A stretch of 11,376 nucleotides of DNA, from NCBI GenBank assembly GCA_036277635.1, contig DASUMP010000042.1, positions 1 through 11,376 of the forward strand, read 5' to 3'. A model generated the notes under the pieces. The model did no database searches. It was not told where the DNA came from and saw only the letters and a program-made list of their open reading frames with translations. Origin of the DNA: DASUMP01 sp036277635. GTDB lineage: Bacteria; Actinomycetota; Acidimicrobiia; IMCC26256; PALSA-610. Shown here piece by piece: positions 1-6,684 of this stretch. Within the stretch, counting starts at the first letter, position 1. Every line of letters begins with the position of its first letter. The position numbers were made by a program, and so were the translations under genes.

Positions 1-24
1 GACGAGTGGACGGGTGCAGGATGA

Positions 25-47
25 GCGATCACGGACCTCGTGATCGC
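25..47. promoter_or_regulatory. Perfect 9-bp inverted repeat upstream of the DinB-like gene
   Basis: Arms GCGATCACG (25-33) and CGTGATCGC (39-47) are exact reverse complements separated by GACCT. The palindrome ends 22 nt before the ATG at 70, so it lies where an operator for a dimeric repressor or a 5' leader hairpin would sit. It could instead be a terminator of a gene to the left of the window; no T-run follows it. The sequence before it is too short to decide, and no regulator family is recognised. Confidence 0.45.
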
Positions 48-69
48 GGTCCCGGAACAGGAGAATGAG

Positions 70-639
70 ATGGACATCGTCGCGACTTTCGAACGAGTCA
101 TCGACCGAACCAACGAAGTCGTCGATCGGGTCCGACCCGACCAGCTGAGCAATCCGACGCCGTGCACGGACTGGGACGTGCGGGCCGTGATCAACCACAT
201 CACGGGTGGAGCGACGATGTTCGCGGAGTGCATCGAGCAGGGGTCCGTCCCCGACGCGAGGCTCGGCGAGCTGATGGGCGGCGACAACCTCGGCGAAGAC
301 TTCAAGGGCAACTACCGCGCGGCCGTCGATCGCGCGCGAGCGACGTTCGCGATGCCCGGCGCGCTCGACAAGATGGTGAAGCTCCCGTTCGGGGAGATGC
401 CAGGTGGCGTCGCGCTGAACATCGCGATCATGGATGTGATGACGCACGCCGCCGACATCGCCAAGGCGACGGGCCAGAGCATCGACGACGAGGAGATCCT
501 CGCGATCGCGCTCGACGTCGGCCGCCAGATGATCACCGACGACCTCCGGGCGCCCGGACTCTTCGGTGCCGAGCAGCCAGCAGCTCCAGACGCTCCGGCG
601 GCCGACAAGCTCCTTGCCTTCGCGGGCCGGAAGGTCTGA
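70..639 (+). CDS. TIGR03086-like DinB/maleylpyruvate isomerase N-terminal fold protein
   Basis: A 189-residue protein of the DinB/MDMPI (mycothiol-dependent maleylpyruvate isomerase N-terminal) superfamily, a four-helix bundle that often binds a divalent metal. Visible hallmarks are the N-terminal stretch PTPCTDWDVRAVINHITGG (residues 29-47, with candidate ligand His43), the central MDVMTHAADIAKATGQ (121-136, candidate ligand His126), and the C-terminal DAPAADKLLAFAGR typical of TIGR03086 proteins. Family members are actinobacterial and mostly of unknown reaction; some are thiol-dependent enzymes, so a mycothiol link is inference. ATG at 70 is chosen because AGGAG (59-63) precedes it at 6 nt; an in-frame GTG at 40 lies inside the palindrome and lacks a ribosome site. 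It converges on ssrA, whose 3' end is 45 nt away; I see no convincing terminator between them. Confidence 0.85.
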   Translation: MDIVATFERVIDRTNEVVDRVRPDQLSNPTPCTDWDVRAVINHITGGATMFAECIEQGSVPDARLGELMGGDNLGEDFKGNYRAAVDRARATFAMPGALDKMVKLPFGEMPGGVALNIAIMDVMTHAADIAKATGQSIDDEEILAIALDVGRQMITDDLRAPGLFGAEQPAAPDAPAADKLLAFAGRKV

Positions 640-684
640 CGTATCCGGACCGGCGCGTCTGGCGGGGTCTTGCGTTCGCGGTAG

Positions 685-1041
<357 letters not shown>

Positions 1042-1051
1042 ATGTCAATCG

Positions 1052-1082
1052 GACGGGCTCGGTGCGTGTTCGTGAGCCCGTC
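1052..1082 (-). promoter_or_regulatory. Hairpin in the probable ssrA leader
   Basis: GACGGGCTC (1052-1060) and GAGCCCGTC (1074-1082) are perfect 9-bp complementary arms with a 13-nt loop. The hairpin starts 10 nt upstream of the mature tmRNA 5' end. A TANNNT hexamer, TACGCT on the minus strand (1097-1092), lies just before it and could be the -10 of the ssrA promoter; the hairpin would then be in the leader that RNase P removes. No good -35 is visible. Alternatively it is a terminator shielding ssrA from MMPL read-through. Confidence 0.4.
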
Positions 1083-1261
1083 GTTGTTCCAAGCGTACCG
1101 ACCATCGGGACATTCCCTCCCGCGGTTGAGCACAACGCCCGTGGGCGGCAGGGAAGCAGTGCGCGACGCTCGTGGTGCAGCCCGGGTCGGTGCGGGTGGA
1201 CCCCGCTGCGCTCCCACGGACGGGTCCGGCCCGGGTTCGCGCTCGTTCACGCGTGGTGGTA

Positions 1262-1300
1262 CGGACCGGGAGCCGCGGTGGGGGCGCGACTCCCGGTCCG
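1262..1300 (-). terminator. Terminator-like hairpin after the MMPL gene
   Basis: CGGACCGGGAG (1262-1272) and CTCCCGGTCCG (1290-1300) are perfect 11-bp arms with a 17-nt loop. The hairpin begins 14 nt past the MMPL stop codon in the direction of transcription. There is no U-run, as is usual for high-GC actinobacterial terminators, so termination is inferred from position and stem strength only. Confidence 0.6.
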
Positions 1301-1314
1301 AACTGGTGCCGGCC

Positions 1315-3516
1315 TCAGGCAGCGGCGTCCTCGTAGGCGAGCTGGGGGACCTTGACGGGGTGGTGCTCGCCCTCGACGTCGATCGTCGGGAGGAGCCGGT
1401 CGAGCCAACGCGGCATCCACCAGTTGCGGTCGCCGAGGAGCTCCATCGTGGCGGGCACGAGCACCATGCGCACGATGGTGGCGTCGACGAAGATCGCCGT
1501 GGCGAGGCCGAGGCCGGCGAGCTTCATGAGCACGTTGTCCTCGAGGATGAACGCTCCGAAGACCGTGACCATGATCGCGGCGGCCGCGGTGATGACCCGA
1601 GCGGTGCTGGCGAGCCCATCGGCGACGGCGCTCGCGTTGTCGCCCGTGCGCAGGTACACCTCACGGATCCGCGAGAGCAGGAACACCTCGTAGTCCATCG
1701 AGAGGCCGAACAGCAGGGCGAACATCATCATCGGGAGCCACACCGGGACCGGCGTCGCTTCGTCGATCCCGAACAGGCCGCCGAACCAACCGCCGTCGGC
1801 GGCGAGGGCGATCACGCCGTAGGCCGCACCGATCGACAGCAGGTTCATGATCGCTGCCTTCACCGCCACGAGGAGCGAGCGGAACACGATCATCAGCAGC
1901 AGGAACGAGAGTGCGATCACTGCCGCGATGAAGATCGGCAGGCGACCCGACATGTAGTCGCTCTCGTCGACGAACATCGCGGTCTGGCCGCCGATGTCGA
2001 CGTGCGCGCCGGTCCCGGCCGTCGCCGCGGGCACGACTTCGTCGCGCAGCGTGTGCACCAGGTTCTCGGTCGCGGGGTCCTGCGGTCCGGTGGTGGGGAA
2101 CGCAGTGATGAACGCGACGCCACCGTCGGCGCTGCGGACCGCCGGCATGACGGTCGCGATGCCGTCGGTCGTCGCGATCGCGTTCGTGAGCGACGCGATC
2201 GCCGCGTCGGGGTCGTCGCTGTCGTCGAGCACGACGGAGAAGGCGAGCGGACCGTTGGCGCCGGCGCCGAAGCCGTCTTCGACGAGGTCGAACGCCCGGC
2301 GGCTCGTGAGCTCCTCGCCGCCGTTGCTCGCGTCGGGCGTGCCGAAGCGCAGGTCGGTGAACGGCGACGCGAGGGCGAGCAGGATCACGAGCGCCACACC
2401 AGCGGAAGTCCACGGGCGCCGCTGCACGACCCGGCTCCACCGCCACGAGAGCGACTGGCGACCGTCGTCGTGACCCTTGCGCAGCCACGGCAGCTTGAAG
2501 CGGTCGATGCTGTGACCGGCGAAGCCGAGGAGCGCGGGGAGCAACGTGAGCGACGCGACCATCACGACCAGCACCGCGAGGCTCGTGGCCGCCGCGACGC
2601 CCCAGAGGTAGTCGAGGCCCATGAACACGAGACCGAACAGCGCGATCACCACGGTGGTGCCGGCGAAGAGCACCGCACGACCGGCGGTGGTGACGGACTC
2701 GACGACCGCGTCGGCGGGGTCGTTGCCCTGCGCGAGCGAGCTGCGGTAGCGGTTGAGCACGAACAGCGCGTAGTCGATGCCCACGCCGATGCCGATCATC
2801 GTGGCGAGCTGCACCGCGAAGTCGGGGACGACGAGGAAGTTCGCGATCAGCGCCACACCGGCGAGCGCGACGCCGAGGGCGAACACCGCGATGATGATCG
2901 GCAGACCCATCGCGAGCGCCGAGCCGAACGCGACCAGCAGGATCGCGGCGGCGAACAGGAGTCCGAAGCCCTCGGATCCGGCCTCGGTCTCTTCGGCGTT
3001 CTGCACCGCGAAGCCGCCCGCCTCGACCTGGAGCCCGTCGACGTTCGCGGCCTCGACGAGGTCGATGATCTCGGTGGTCGCGGCGACCGGCATCTTCTCG
3101 GCGGTCTCGTCGAGCTGCACCGTGAGGATGGCGGTGCTGCCGTCGGCGGCGACCGCGCCGGGCACGACGCCGGCGACGTGGTCGACCTGGCGCAGCTCGG
3201 CCGCGAGGTCGTCGATGCGGGCGGTGACCGCAGGATCGGTCACGCCGCCGTCGGCGCGGTACACGACGTCGACGGTGCCGCCGGCGAACTCGGGCATGCG
3301 CTCGTCGAGCACGTCGATGGCGTCGCTCGAGTCGCTGCCCGGCATGCGGAAGTCGACCTTGTTCTCGCCACCGAAGGCGCCGGCGGCGACCGAGGCCACC
3401 ACCAAGAGGGCGAGCCAGGCGCCGACGACCCGGCGCCGCCTGTCGTAGGCCCAGCGGGCGAGGCGGGCGAGTGGCGCCGCCGGGCTGGAAGCCGTGGGGG
3501 GGATCGAGCCGTGCAT
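1315..3516 (-). CDS. MMPL/RND-family membrane transporter
   Basis: A 733-residue inner-membrane protein of the MMPL (mycobacterial membrane protein large) branch of RND transporters, driven by the proton gradient and usually exporting lipids or hydrophobic compounds. It shows the expected two-fold layout: TM1 (about 31-49), a soluble porter domain (50-180), a helix cluster (184-330), TM7 (370-387), a second soluble domain (388-523) and a second helix cluster (524-695). The paired motifs GIDYALFVLNRYR (246-258) and GLSMDYEVFLLSRIRE (604-619) carry the Asp-Tyr pairs (D248/Y249 and D608/Y609) that correspond to the proton-relay pairs described in MmpL3. There is no long C-terminal extension, so it resembles the shorter MMPL proteins of Streptomyces and relatives rather than mycobacterial MmpL. 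Start ATG has GAGGAG (3529-3524) at 7 nt. Divergent from the NDH-2 gene across 95 nt. Substrate cannot be told from sequence. Confidence 0.95.
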   Translation of the reverse strand: MHGSIPPTASSPAAPLARLARWAYDRRRRVVGAWLALLVVASVAAGAFGGENKVDFRMPGSDSSDAIDVLDERMPEFAGGTVDVVYRADGGVTDPAVTARIDDLAAELRQVDHVAGVVPGAVAADGSTAILTVQLDETAEKMPVAATTEIIDLVEAANVDGLQVEAGGFAVQNAEETEAGSEGFGLLFAAAILLVAFGSALAMGLPIIIAVFALGVALAGVALIANFLVVPDFAVQLATMIGIGVGIDYALFVLNRYRSSLAQGNDPADAVVESVTTAGRAVLFAGTTVVIALFGLVFMGLDYLWGVAAATSLAVLVVMVASLTLLPALLGFAGHSIDRFKLPWLRKGHDDGRQSLSWRWSRVVQRRPWTSAGVALVILLALASPFTDLRFGTPDASNGGEELTSRRAFDLVEDGFGAGANGPLAFSVVLDDSDDPDAAIASLTNAIATTDGIATVMPAVRSADGGVAFITAFPTTGPQDPATENLVHTLRDEVVPAATAGTGAHVDIGGQTAMFVDESDYMSGRLPIFIAAVIALSFLLLMIVFRSLLVAVKAAIMNLLSIGAAYGVIALAADGGWFGGLFGIDEATPVPVWLPMMMFALLFGLSMDYEVFLLSRIREVYLRTGDNASAVADGLASTARVITAAAAIMVTVFGAFILEDNVLMKLAGLGLATAIFVDATIVRMVLVPATMELLGDRNWWMPRWLDRLLPTIDVEGEHHPVKVPQLAYEDAAA

Positions 3517-3599
3517 CGGAACTCTCCTCGTCGTCGTGACGAGGCGAGGTTCGCAAGGCGCGCTTGGGATCGGCTGGGGGCCCGCTTGCGGCGGCTCGG

Positions 3600-3605
3600 T
3601 ACGGT
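3600..3605 (+). promoter_or_regulatory. Candidate -10 (TACGGT) for a leaderless NDH-2 transcript
   Basis: TACGGT fits the actinobacterial -10 pattern TANNNT and ends 6 nt before the GTG at 3612, the spacing expected if transcription begins at the start codon. No Shine-Dalgarno precedes that GTG and no clear -35 is visible. Inference from pattern only. Confidence 0.4.
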
Positions 3606-3611
3606 GCCGGC

Positions 3612-4898
3612 GTGGCGGGTCGGCACCGGGTCGTGATCGTCGGCGGAGGCTTCGGCGGGCTGCAGTGCGCGCTCGGGCTGCGCCGGGAGCCCGTCGACGT
3701 CACGCTCGTCGACCGGCAGAACTACCACCTGTTCACGCCGCTGCTGTACCAGGTCGCCAGCTCGCTGCTGAACCCGTCGGAGATCGCCGCGCCGCTGCGC
3801 AAGGTGCTCCGGCGAGCGCCGAACGCGCGGTTCCGGCAGGGCGAGGTGGTCGACGTCGACCTGCCCGGCCGGCGGGTCGTGCTCGCCGACGGCGAGTCGC
3901 TCGCATACGACGACCTGGTCCTCGCCACGGGCACGACCACGAACTACTTCGGCAACGACGACGTCGCCCGCCACTCGCTCGGCCTGAAGACGCTGGGCGA
4001 AGCGCTCGAGCTGCGCAACCACGTGCTCGACTGCCTCGAGCGCGCGACGGTGGTCGACGACGACGCCGAGCGCCAGACGCTCCTCACGTTCTGCGTGGTC
4101 GGCGGCGGACCGACCGGCGTCGAGTACGCCGGCGCGCTCGCCGAGCTCGTGCGGCTCGTGCTGCCGCACGAGTACCCCGAGATCGCGTTCGGCGCCGTGC
4201 GCATCGTGCTGCTCGAAGGCGGCGACCGGCTGCTCCCGACGTTCGCGCCGTCGCTGTCGGCGTACGCGGCGCGCGAGCTCGCACGCCTCGGCGTCGACGT
4301 GCAGCTCGGCGAGCTCGTGTCGTGCGCCACCGACACCGCGGTGACGACCCGGTCGGGCACGTCGATGCCGACCGCGTCGGTCGTGTGGACCGCGGGCGTG
4401 CGACCGGCCGACCTCGTCGGCGCGATCCCCGTGGAGCGCAGCCGCGCCGGCCGGGTCGAGGTCGACGATCGGCTGCGGGTGCAGGGCGCAGCGGGCGCGT
4501 TCGCGATCGGCGACGTCGCCGCGGCTCGTGACCGGCGGGGCGACGTGCTCGCGATGCAGTCACCCCAGGCGATGCAGGAGGGCCGCTACGTCGCGCGCGC
4601 GATCGCGGCGGGACTCGCGGGCCGGGAGGTCGCGCCGTTCCGCTACCGGGAGAAGGGCAGCCTGGCGACGATCGGGCGCTCGGCCGCGGTCGGCCAGATC
4701 GGGCCGCTGCGCCTGCGCGGGTTCCTCGGGTGGGTCGTCTGGCTCGTGGTGCACCTCTACTACCTGATCGGCTTCGAGAACCGCTTCCGGGTGCTGCTGC
4801 GCTGGGGTTGGTACTACCTGCGCTACGACCGACCGATCCGTTCGATCATCCGGGCCGCCGACCGCTCGCGGCGTGGGGGAGGGCCCGACCGGGAATGA
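3612..4898 (+). CDS. ndh: Type II NADH:quinone oxidoreductase (NDH-2)
   Basis: A 428-residue single-subunit flavoprotein that oxidises NADH and reduces membrane quinone without pumping protons. The FAD-binding Rossmann motif VVIVGGGFGG is at 7-16, followed by NYHLFTPLLYQVA (37-49) characteristic of this family. The second dinucleotide motif VVGGGPTGVEYAG (162-174) binds NADH. AFAIGD (296-301) contacts FAD, and SPQAMQEG (317-324) is the quinone-site type segment. The C-terminal part (about 371-405, rich in Trp, Tyr and Leu) is the amphipathic membrane anchor. GTG at 3612 is chosen because translation from it begins right at the Rossmann strand; a GTG further upstream at 3564 would add 16 unconserved residues. 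No ribosome site is visible, so a leaderless transcript is likely. Thioredoxin follows 79 nt later on the same strand. Confidence 0.93.
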   Translation: MAGRHRVVIVGGGFGGLQCALGLRREPVDVTLVDRQNYHLFTPLLYQVASSLLNPSEIAAPLRKVLRRAPNARFRQGEVVDVDLPGRRVVLADGESLAYDDLVLATGTTTNYFGNDDVARHSLGLKTLGEALELRNHVLDCLERATVVDDDAERQTLLTFCVVGGGPTGVEYAGALAELVRLVLPHEYPEIAFGAVRIVLLEGGDRLLPTFAPSLSAYAARELARLGVDVQLGELVSCATDTAVTTRSGTSMPTASVVWTAGVRPADLVGAIPVERSRAGRVEVDDRLRVQGAAGAFAIGDVAAARDRRGDVLAMQSPQAMQEGRYVARAIAAGLAGREVAPFRYREKGSLATIGRSAAVGQIGPLRLRGFLGWVVWLVVHLYYLIGFENRFRVLLRWGWYYLRYDRPIRSIIRAADRSRRGGGPDRE

Positions 4899-4917
4899 TG
4901 GGGGCGGCCCGCCGGTT

Positions 4918-4935
4918 GATACCCCGGTGGGTATC
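4918..4935. promoter_or_regulatory. CsoR/CstR-type palindromic operator candidate upstream of thioredoxin
   Basis: GATACCC (4918-4924) and GGGTATC (4929-4935) are perfect 7-bp arms around CGGT. The ATACCC...GGGTAT layout resembles operators of the CsoR/CstR/RcnR (DUF156) repressor family, which sense copper, persulfide or other metals. It lies 42 nt upstream of the thioredoxin ATG, overlapping a TTGATA (4916-4921) that could be a -35. No DUF156 regulator gene is in the window. The short tight loop with no U-run argues against a terminator for the preceding NDH-2 gene, although that remains possible. Confidence 0.55.
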
Positions 4936-4977
4936 AGGCCCACCGCCGGTGCACGCTTGCGACCAGGAGTCCGAGGA

Positions 4978-5406
4978 ATGGCCACGACCATCGAGCTGAC
5001 GAAGGACAACTTCGCCGAGACCATCGAGGAGCACGACATCGTGCTCGTCGACTTCTGGGCGGAGTGGTGCGGACCGTGCCGCACGTTCGGCCCGATCTTC
5101 GAGCAGGCCGCGCAGCGTCACGGCGACATCGTGTTCGGCAAGGTCGACACCGAGGCGCAGCCCGAGCTGGCGCAGGCGTTCGGCGTGATGTCGATCCCCA
5201 CGCTCATGATCGTGCGCGAGCAGGTGAACGTGTTCTCCCAGCCCGGTGCGTTGCCGGAGCCGGTCCTCGAAGATCTCATCTCGCAGGTGCGCGCCCTCGA
5301 CATGGACGAGATCCGCAGCCAGGTCGCCGCGCACGAGCACAGCCACGACCACGACCACGACCACGACCACGGCCACGACCACGGGGACCACGGCCACTCA
5401 CACTGA
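4978..5406 (+). CDS. Thioredoxin with histidine-rich C-terminal tail
   Basis: A 142-residue thioredoxin-fold protein that would reduce disulfides in the cytosol. The redox site is DFWAEWCGPCRTF (25-37, cysteines 31 and 34) and the cis-proline is in SIPT (72-75). Residues 1-108 are a normal full-length thioredoxin without a signal peptide. Residues 119-142 form an added tail with 12 histidines, mostly alternating with Asp, Gly or Ser, encoded by repeated GACCAC hexamers; such tails bind Zn, Ni, Cu or Co in other proteins. ATG at 4978 is chosen for AGGAG (4965-4969) at 8 nt; an open frame extends upstream but runs through the palindrome. The stop is 11 nt from the smpB stop, which converges on it. 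Context with a CsoR/CstR-type palindrome suggests metal or sulfur-species control. Confidence 0.92.
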   Translation: MATTIELTKDNFAETIEEHDIVLVDFWAEWCGPCRTFGPIFEQAAQRHGDIVFGKVDTEAQPELAQAFGVMSIPTLMIVREQVNVFSQPGALPEPVLEDLISQVRALDMDEIRSQVAAHEHSHDHDHDHDHGHDHGDHGHSH

Positions 5407-5417
5407 GCGGGGCCGCG

Positions 5418-5882
5418 TCAGCGGTCGTACACGCCCTTGAGCGCTCGTTCGGTCTCGCGCTTCGCGTCGCGCTCGGCGAGCGCCTGGCGCTTGTCGTAGG
5501 AGCGCTTGCCGCGCGCGACGGCGAGCTCGACCTTCGCCCGTCCGTCCTTGAAGTAGATCTTGAGCGGGACGAGCGTCACGCCCTTCTCCGCGCTCGCCGA
5601 CTCGAGGTCGTGGATCTGGCGGCGGTGCAGCAGCAGCTTGCGCCGGCGCACGGGGTCGAGCTTGTCGCGCGAGAACTCGTAGGGCGACACGTGCATCCCG
5701 TGCAGCCACACCTCGCCGTCCTCGACGCGCGCGTACGCGTCCTGGAGGTTGCCGCGACCGTCGCGCAGCGACTTCACCTCGCTGCCGAGGAGCACGATCC
5801 CGCACTCGAACGTCTCCGCGACGTGGTAGTCGTGGCGCGCCTTGCGGTTCGAGATGACGAGCTGGTCGCCGCGCCGGGACAT
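5418..5882 (-). CDS. smpB: SsrA-binding protein SmpB
   Basis: A 154-residue RNA-binding protein that delivers tmRNA to stalled ribosomes and mimics the missing codon-anticodon part. Length and sequence match the family throughout: NRKARHDYHVAETFECGIVL (12-31), GSEVKSLRDGRGNLQDAYAR (33-52), LHGMHVSPYEF (60-70), RRRKLLLHRRQI (79-90), and LVPLKIYFKDGRAKVEL (104-120), which form the OB-fold. The basic tail after GKRSYDKR (125-132) is the part that occupies the mRNA channel. ATG at 5882 is chosen because the conserved protein begins within a dozen residues; no Shine-Dalgarno is visible, but TACCGT on the minus strand ends 8 nt before it, suggesting a near-leaderless message. Divergent from the EthD gene and convergent with thioredoxin. 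Confidence 0.97.
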   Translation of the reverse strand: MSRRGDQLVISNRKARHDYHVAETFECGIVLLGSEVKSLRDGRGNLQDAYARVEDGEVWLHGMHVSPYEFSRDKLDPVRRRKLLLHRRQIHDLESASAEKGVTLVPLKIYFKDGRAKVELAVARGKRSYDKRQALAERDAKRETERALKGVYDR

Positions 5883-5890
5883 GGGACGGC

Positions 5891-5900
5891 ACGGTACCGT
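5891..5900. promoter_or_regulatory. Palindromic -10-like box shared by smpB and the EthD gene
   Basis: ACGGTACCGT is its own reverse complement and offers TACCGT (a TANNNT hexamer) on each strand: 5895-5900 on plus, ending 6 nt before the GTG at 5907; 5896-5891 on minus, ending 8 nt before the smpB ATG. The whole gap between the two start codons is 24 nt with no Shine-Dalgarno either way. Leaderless divergent transcription is inferred. Confidence 0.45.
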
Positions 5901-5906
5901 CTCGGT

Positions 5907-6617
5907 GTGAGCGAACGGCTGGCGATCGCGGTGTGGCGAGCCCCCGAGGTCGACCTCGACGCGTGCATCGAGCGCATCACCTCGGAGTGGGCGAACGTCG
6001 CGCTCGAAGCGGTCAACGAACCCGAGGACGAGCCCGTCGTCGAGCACCTGACGGTCAGCGTCGCCGTCGACGACCAGGGTCCCTACGCGCACCCGCCCGA
6101 CGCGCACGACTGCACCCCCAACGTCGACATCTTCGTGGTCGTCGATCTCGTGCGCGCGCACGACCTCGACGACCTCCCCGGACGCGATCTCCTCCACCAC
6201 CTCGCGCGGCGCGTCGAGGTGTGGCGCGTCTCGACGCGCGAGCCGAAGCGGTGGGAGCGCGCGTGGGAGCTCGGCACGGTCGCGCCCGGGCTGAAGATGG
6301 TGTCGTTCATGCGCCGGGCCGAGGGGCTCGCGCACGAGCAGTTCGTGCGGCACTGGACCGAGCAGCACACGCCGCTCGCGCTCGAGCACCACCCGGGGCT
6401 GTGGAACTACCGCCAGCACGTCGTGCGGCGCGCGTTCACCCCCGGCGGCGACGGCATCGACGGCATCGCCGAGCTGCACTTCCGCTCGCGCGACGACTTC
6501 GAGACGCGCTTCTTCGCGTCGGAGGAGTCGAAGCGCATCATCCTCGCCGACGTCGCGCGCTTCATGGGCCCGCCCGCCCCCGACACCACCCTCATGACCG
6601 AGACCGCCCTGCGTTGA
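5907..6617 (+). CDS. EthD-domain protein
   Basis: A 236-residue protein whose C-terminal half (about 128-222) is an EthD domain of the dimeric alpha/beta-barrel (ferredoxin-like) superfamily. The signature is LKMVSFMRRAEGLAHEQFVR (129-148), then HWTEQHTPLALEHHPGLWNY (149-168), ending in a helix with EESKRIILADVARFM (206-220). The N-terminal half (4-110) starts and spaces its strands similarly (LAIAVWRAP near 5-13, VDIFVVVDL near 73-81) and may be a second degenerate barrel half. EthD is required for ethyl tert-butyl ether breakdown in Rhodococcus, but the family is wide and its reaction mostly unknown, so no substrate is assigned. GTG at 5907 is chosen because the fold begins at once and a TACCGT box lies 6 nt ahead; an upstream start would run into smpB. 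A hairpin repeat starts 3 nt past the stop. Confidence 0.82.
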   Translation: MSERLAIAVWRAPEVDLDACIERITSEWANVALEAVNEPEDEPVVEHLTVSVAVDDQGPYAHPPDAHDCTPNVDIFVVVDLVRAHDLDDLPGRDLLHHLARRVEVWRVSTREPKRWERAWELGTVAPGLKMVSFMRRAEGLAHEQFVRHWTEQHTPLALEHHPGLWNYRQHVVRRAFTPGGDGIDGIAELHFRSRDDFETRFFASEESKRIILADVARFMGPPAPDTTLMTETALR

Positions 6618-6620
6618 GTG

Positions 6621-6662
6621 ATTGGTCAGAAAGCGCCCGCCCAGCGGCACTTTCTGACCGAA
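6621..6662 (-). repeat. 42-nt hairpin repeat, copy A (terminator-like)
   Basis: Arms GGTCAGAAAGCGCC (6624-6637) and GGCACTTTCTGACC (6646-6659) pair with one mismatch on the plus strand, or a G-U wobble if read on the minus strand. The reverse complement matches copy B at 10379-10420 in 38 of 42 positions, with identical loop GCTGGGCG. It starts 3 nt after the EthD stop and ends 8 nt before the TAGTGT box of the next gene, so it may end EthD transcription. No T-run follows. Confidence 0.75.
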
Positions 6663-6670
6663 CAGTTCGT

Positions 6671-6676
6671 TAGTGT
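6671..6676 (+). promoter_or_regulatory. Candidate -10 (TAGTGT) for the flavoprotein gene
   Basis: TAGTGT fits TANNNT and ends 8 nt before the ATG at 6685, with no Shine-Dalgarno between. The octamer TAGTGTCC recurs at 7609-7616 ahead of the next gene, which supports a shared promoter type. Inference from pattern. Confidence 0.4.
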
Positions 6677-6684
6677 CCGGCGGC

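Noticed and set aside
1661..3703. A second long minus-strand frame overlapping MMPL
   Set aside because: Arg/Pro/Ala-rich translation without hydrophobic helices; frame-shifted shadow of the MMPL gene.
4918..4935. Terminator of the NDH-2 gene
   Set aside because: Only 7-bp arms and a 4-nt loop with no T-run; position ahead of thioredoxin and the ATACCC/GGGTAT form fit an operator better, although both roles cannot be excluded.
5344..5395. A CRISPR-like or minisatellite array of short CAC/GAC repeats
   Set aside because: The repeats are hexamers in frame with the thioredoxin tail and have no spacers.
5064..5906. Upstream extension of the EthD frame through the thioredoxin and smpB regions
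   Set aside because: It overlaps two well-supported genes, and conserved sequence begins only after the GTG at 5907.
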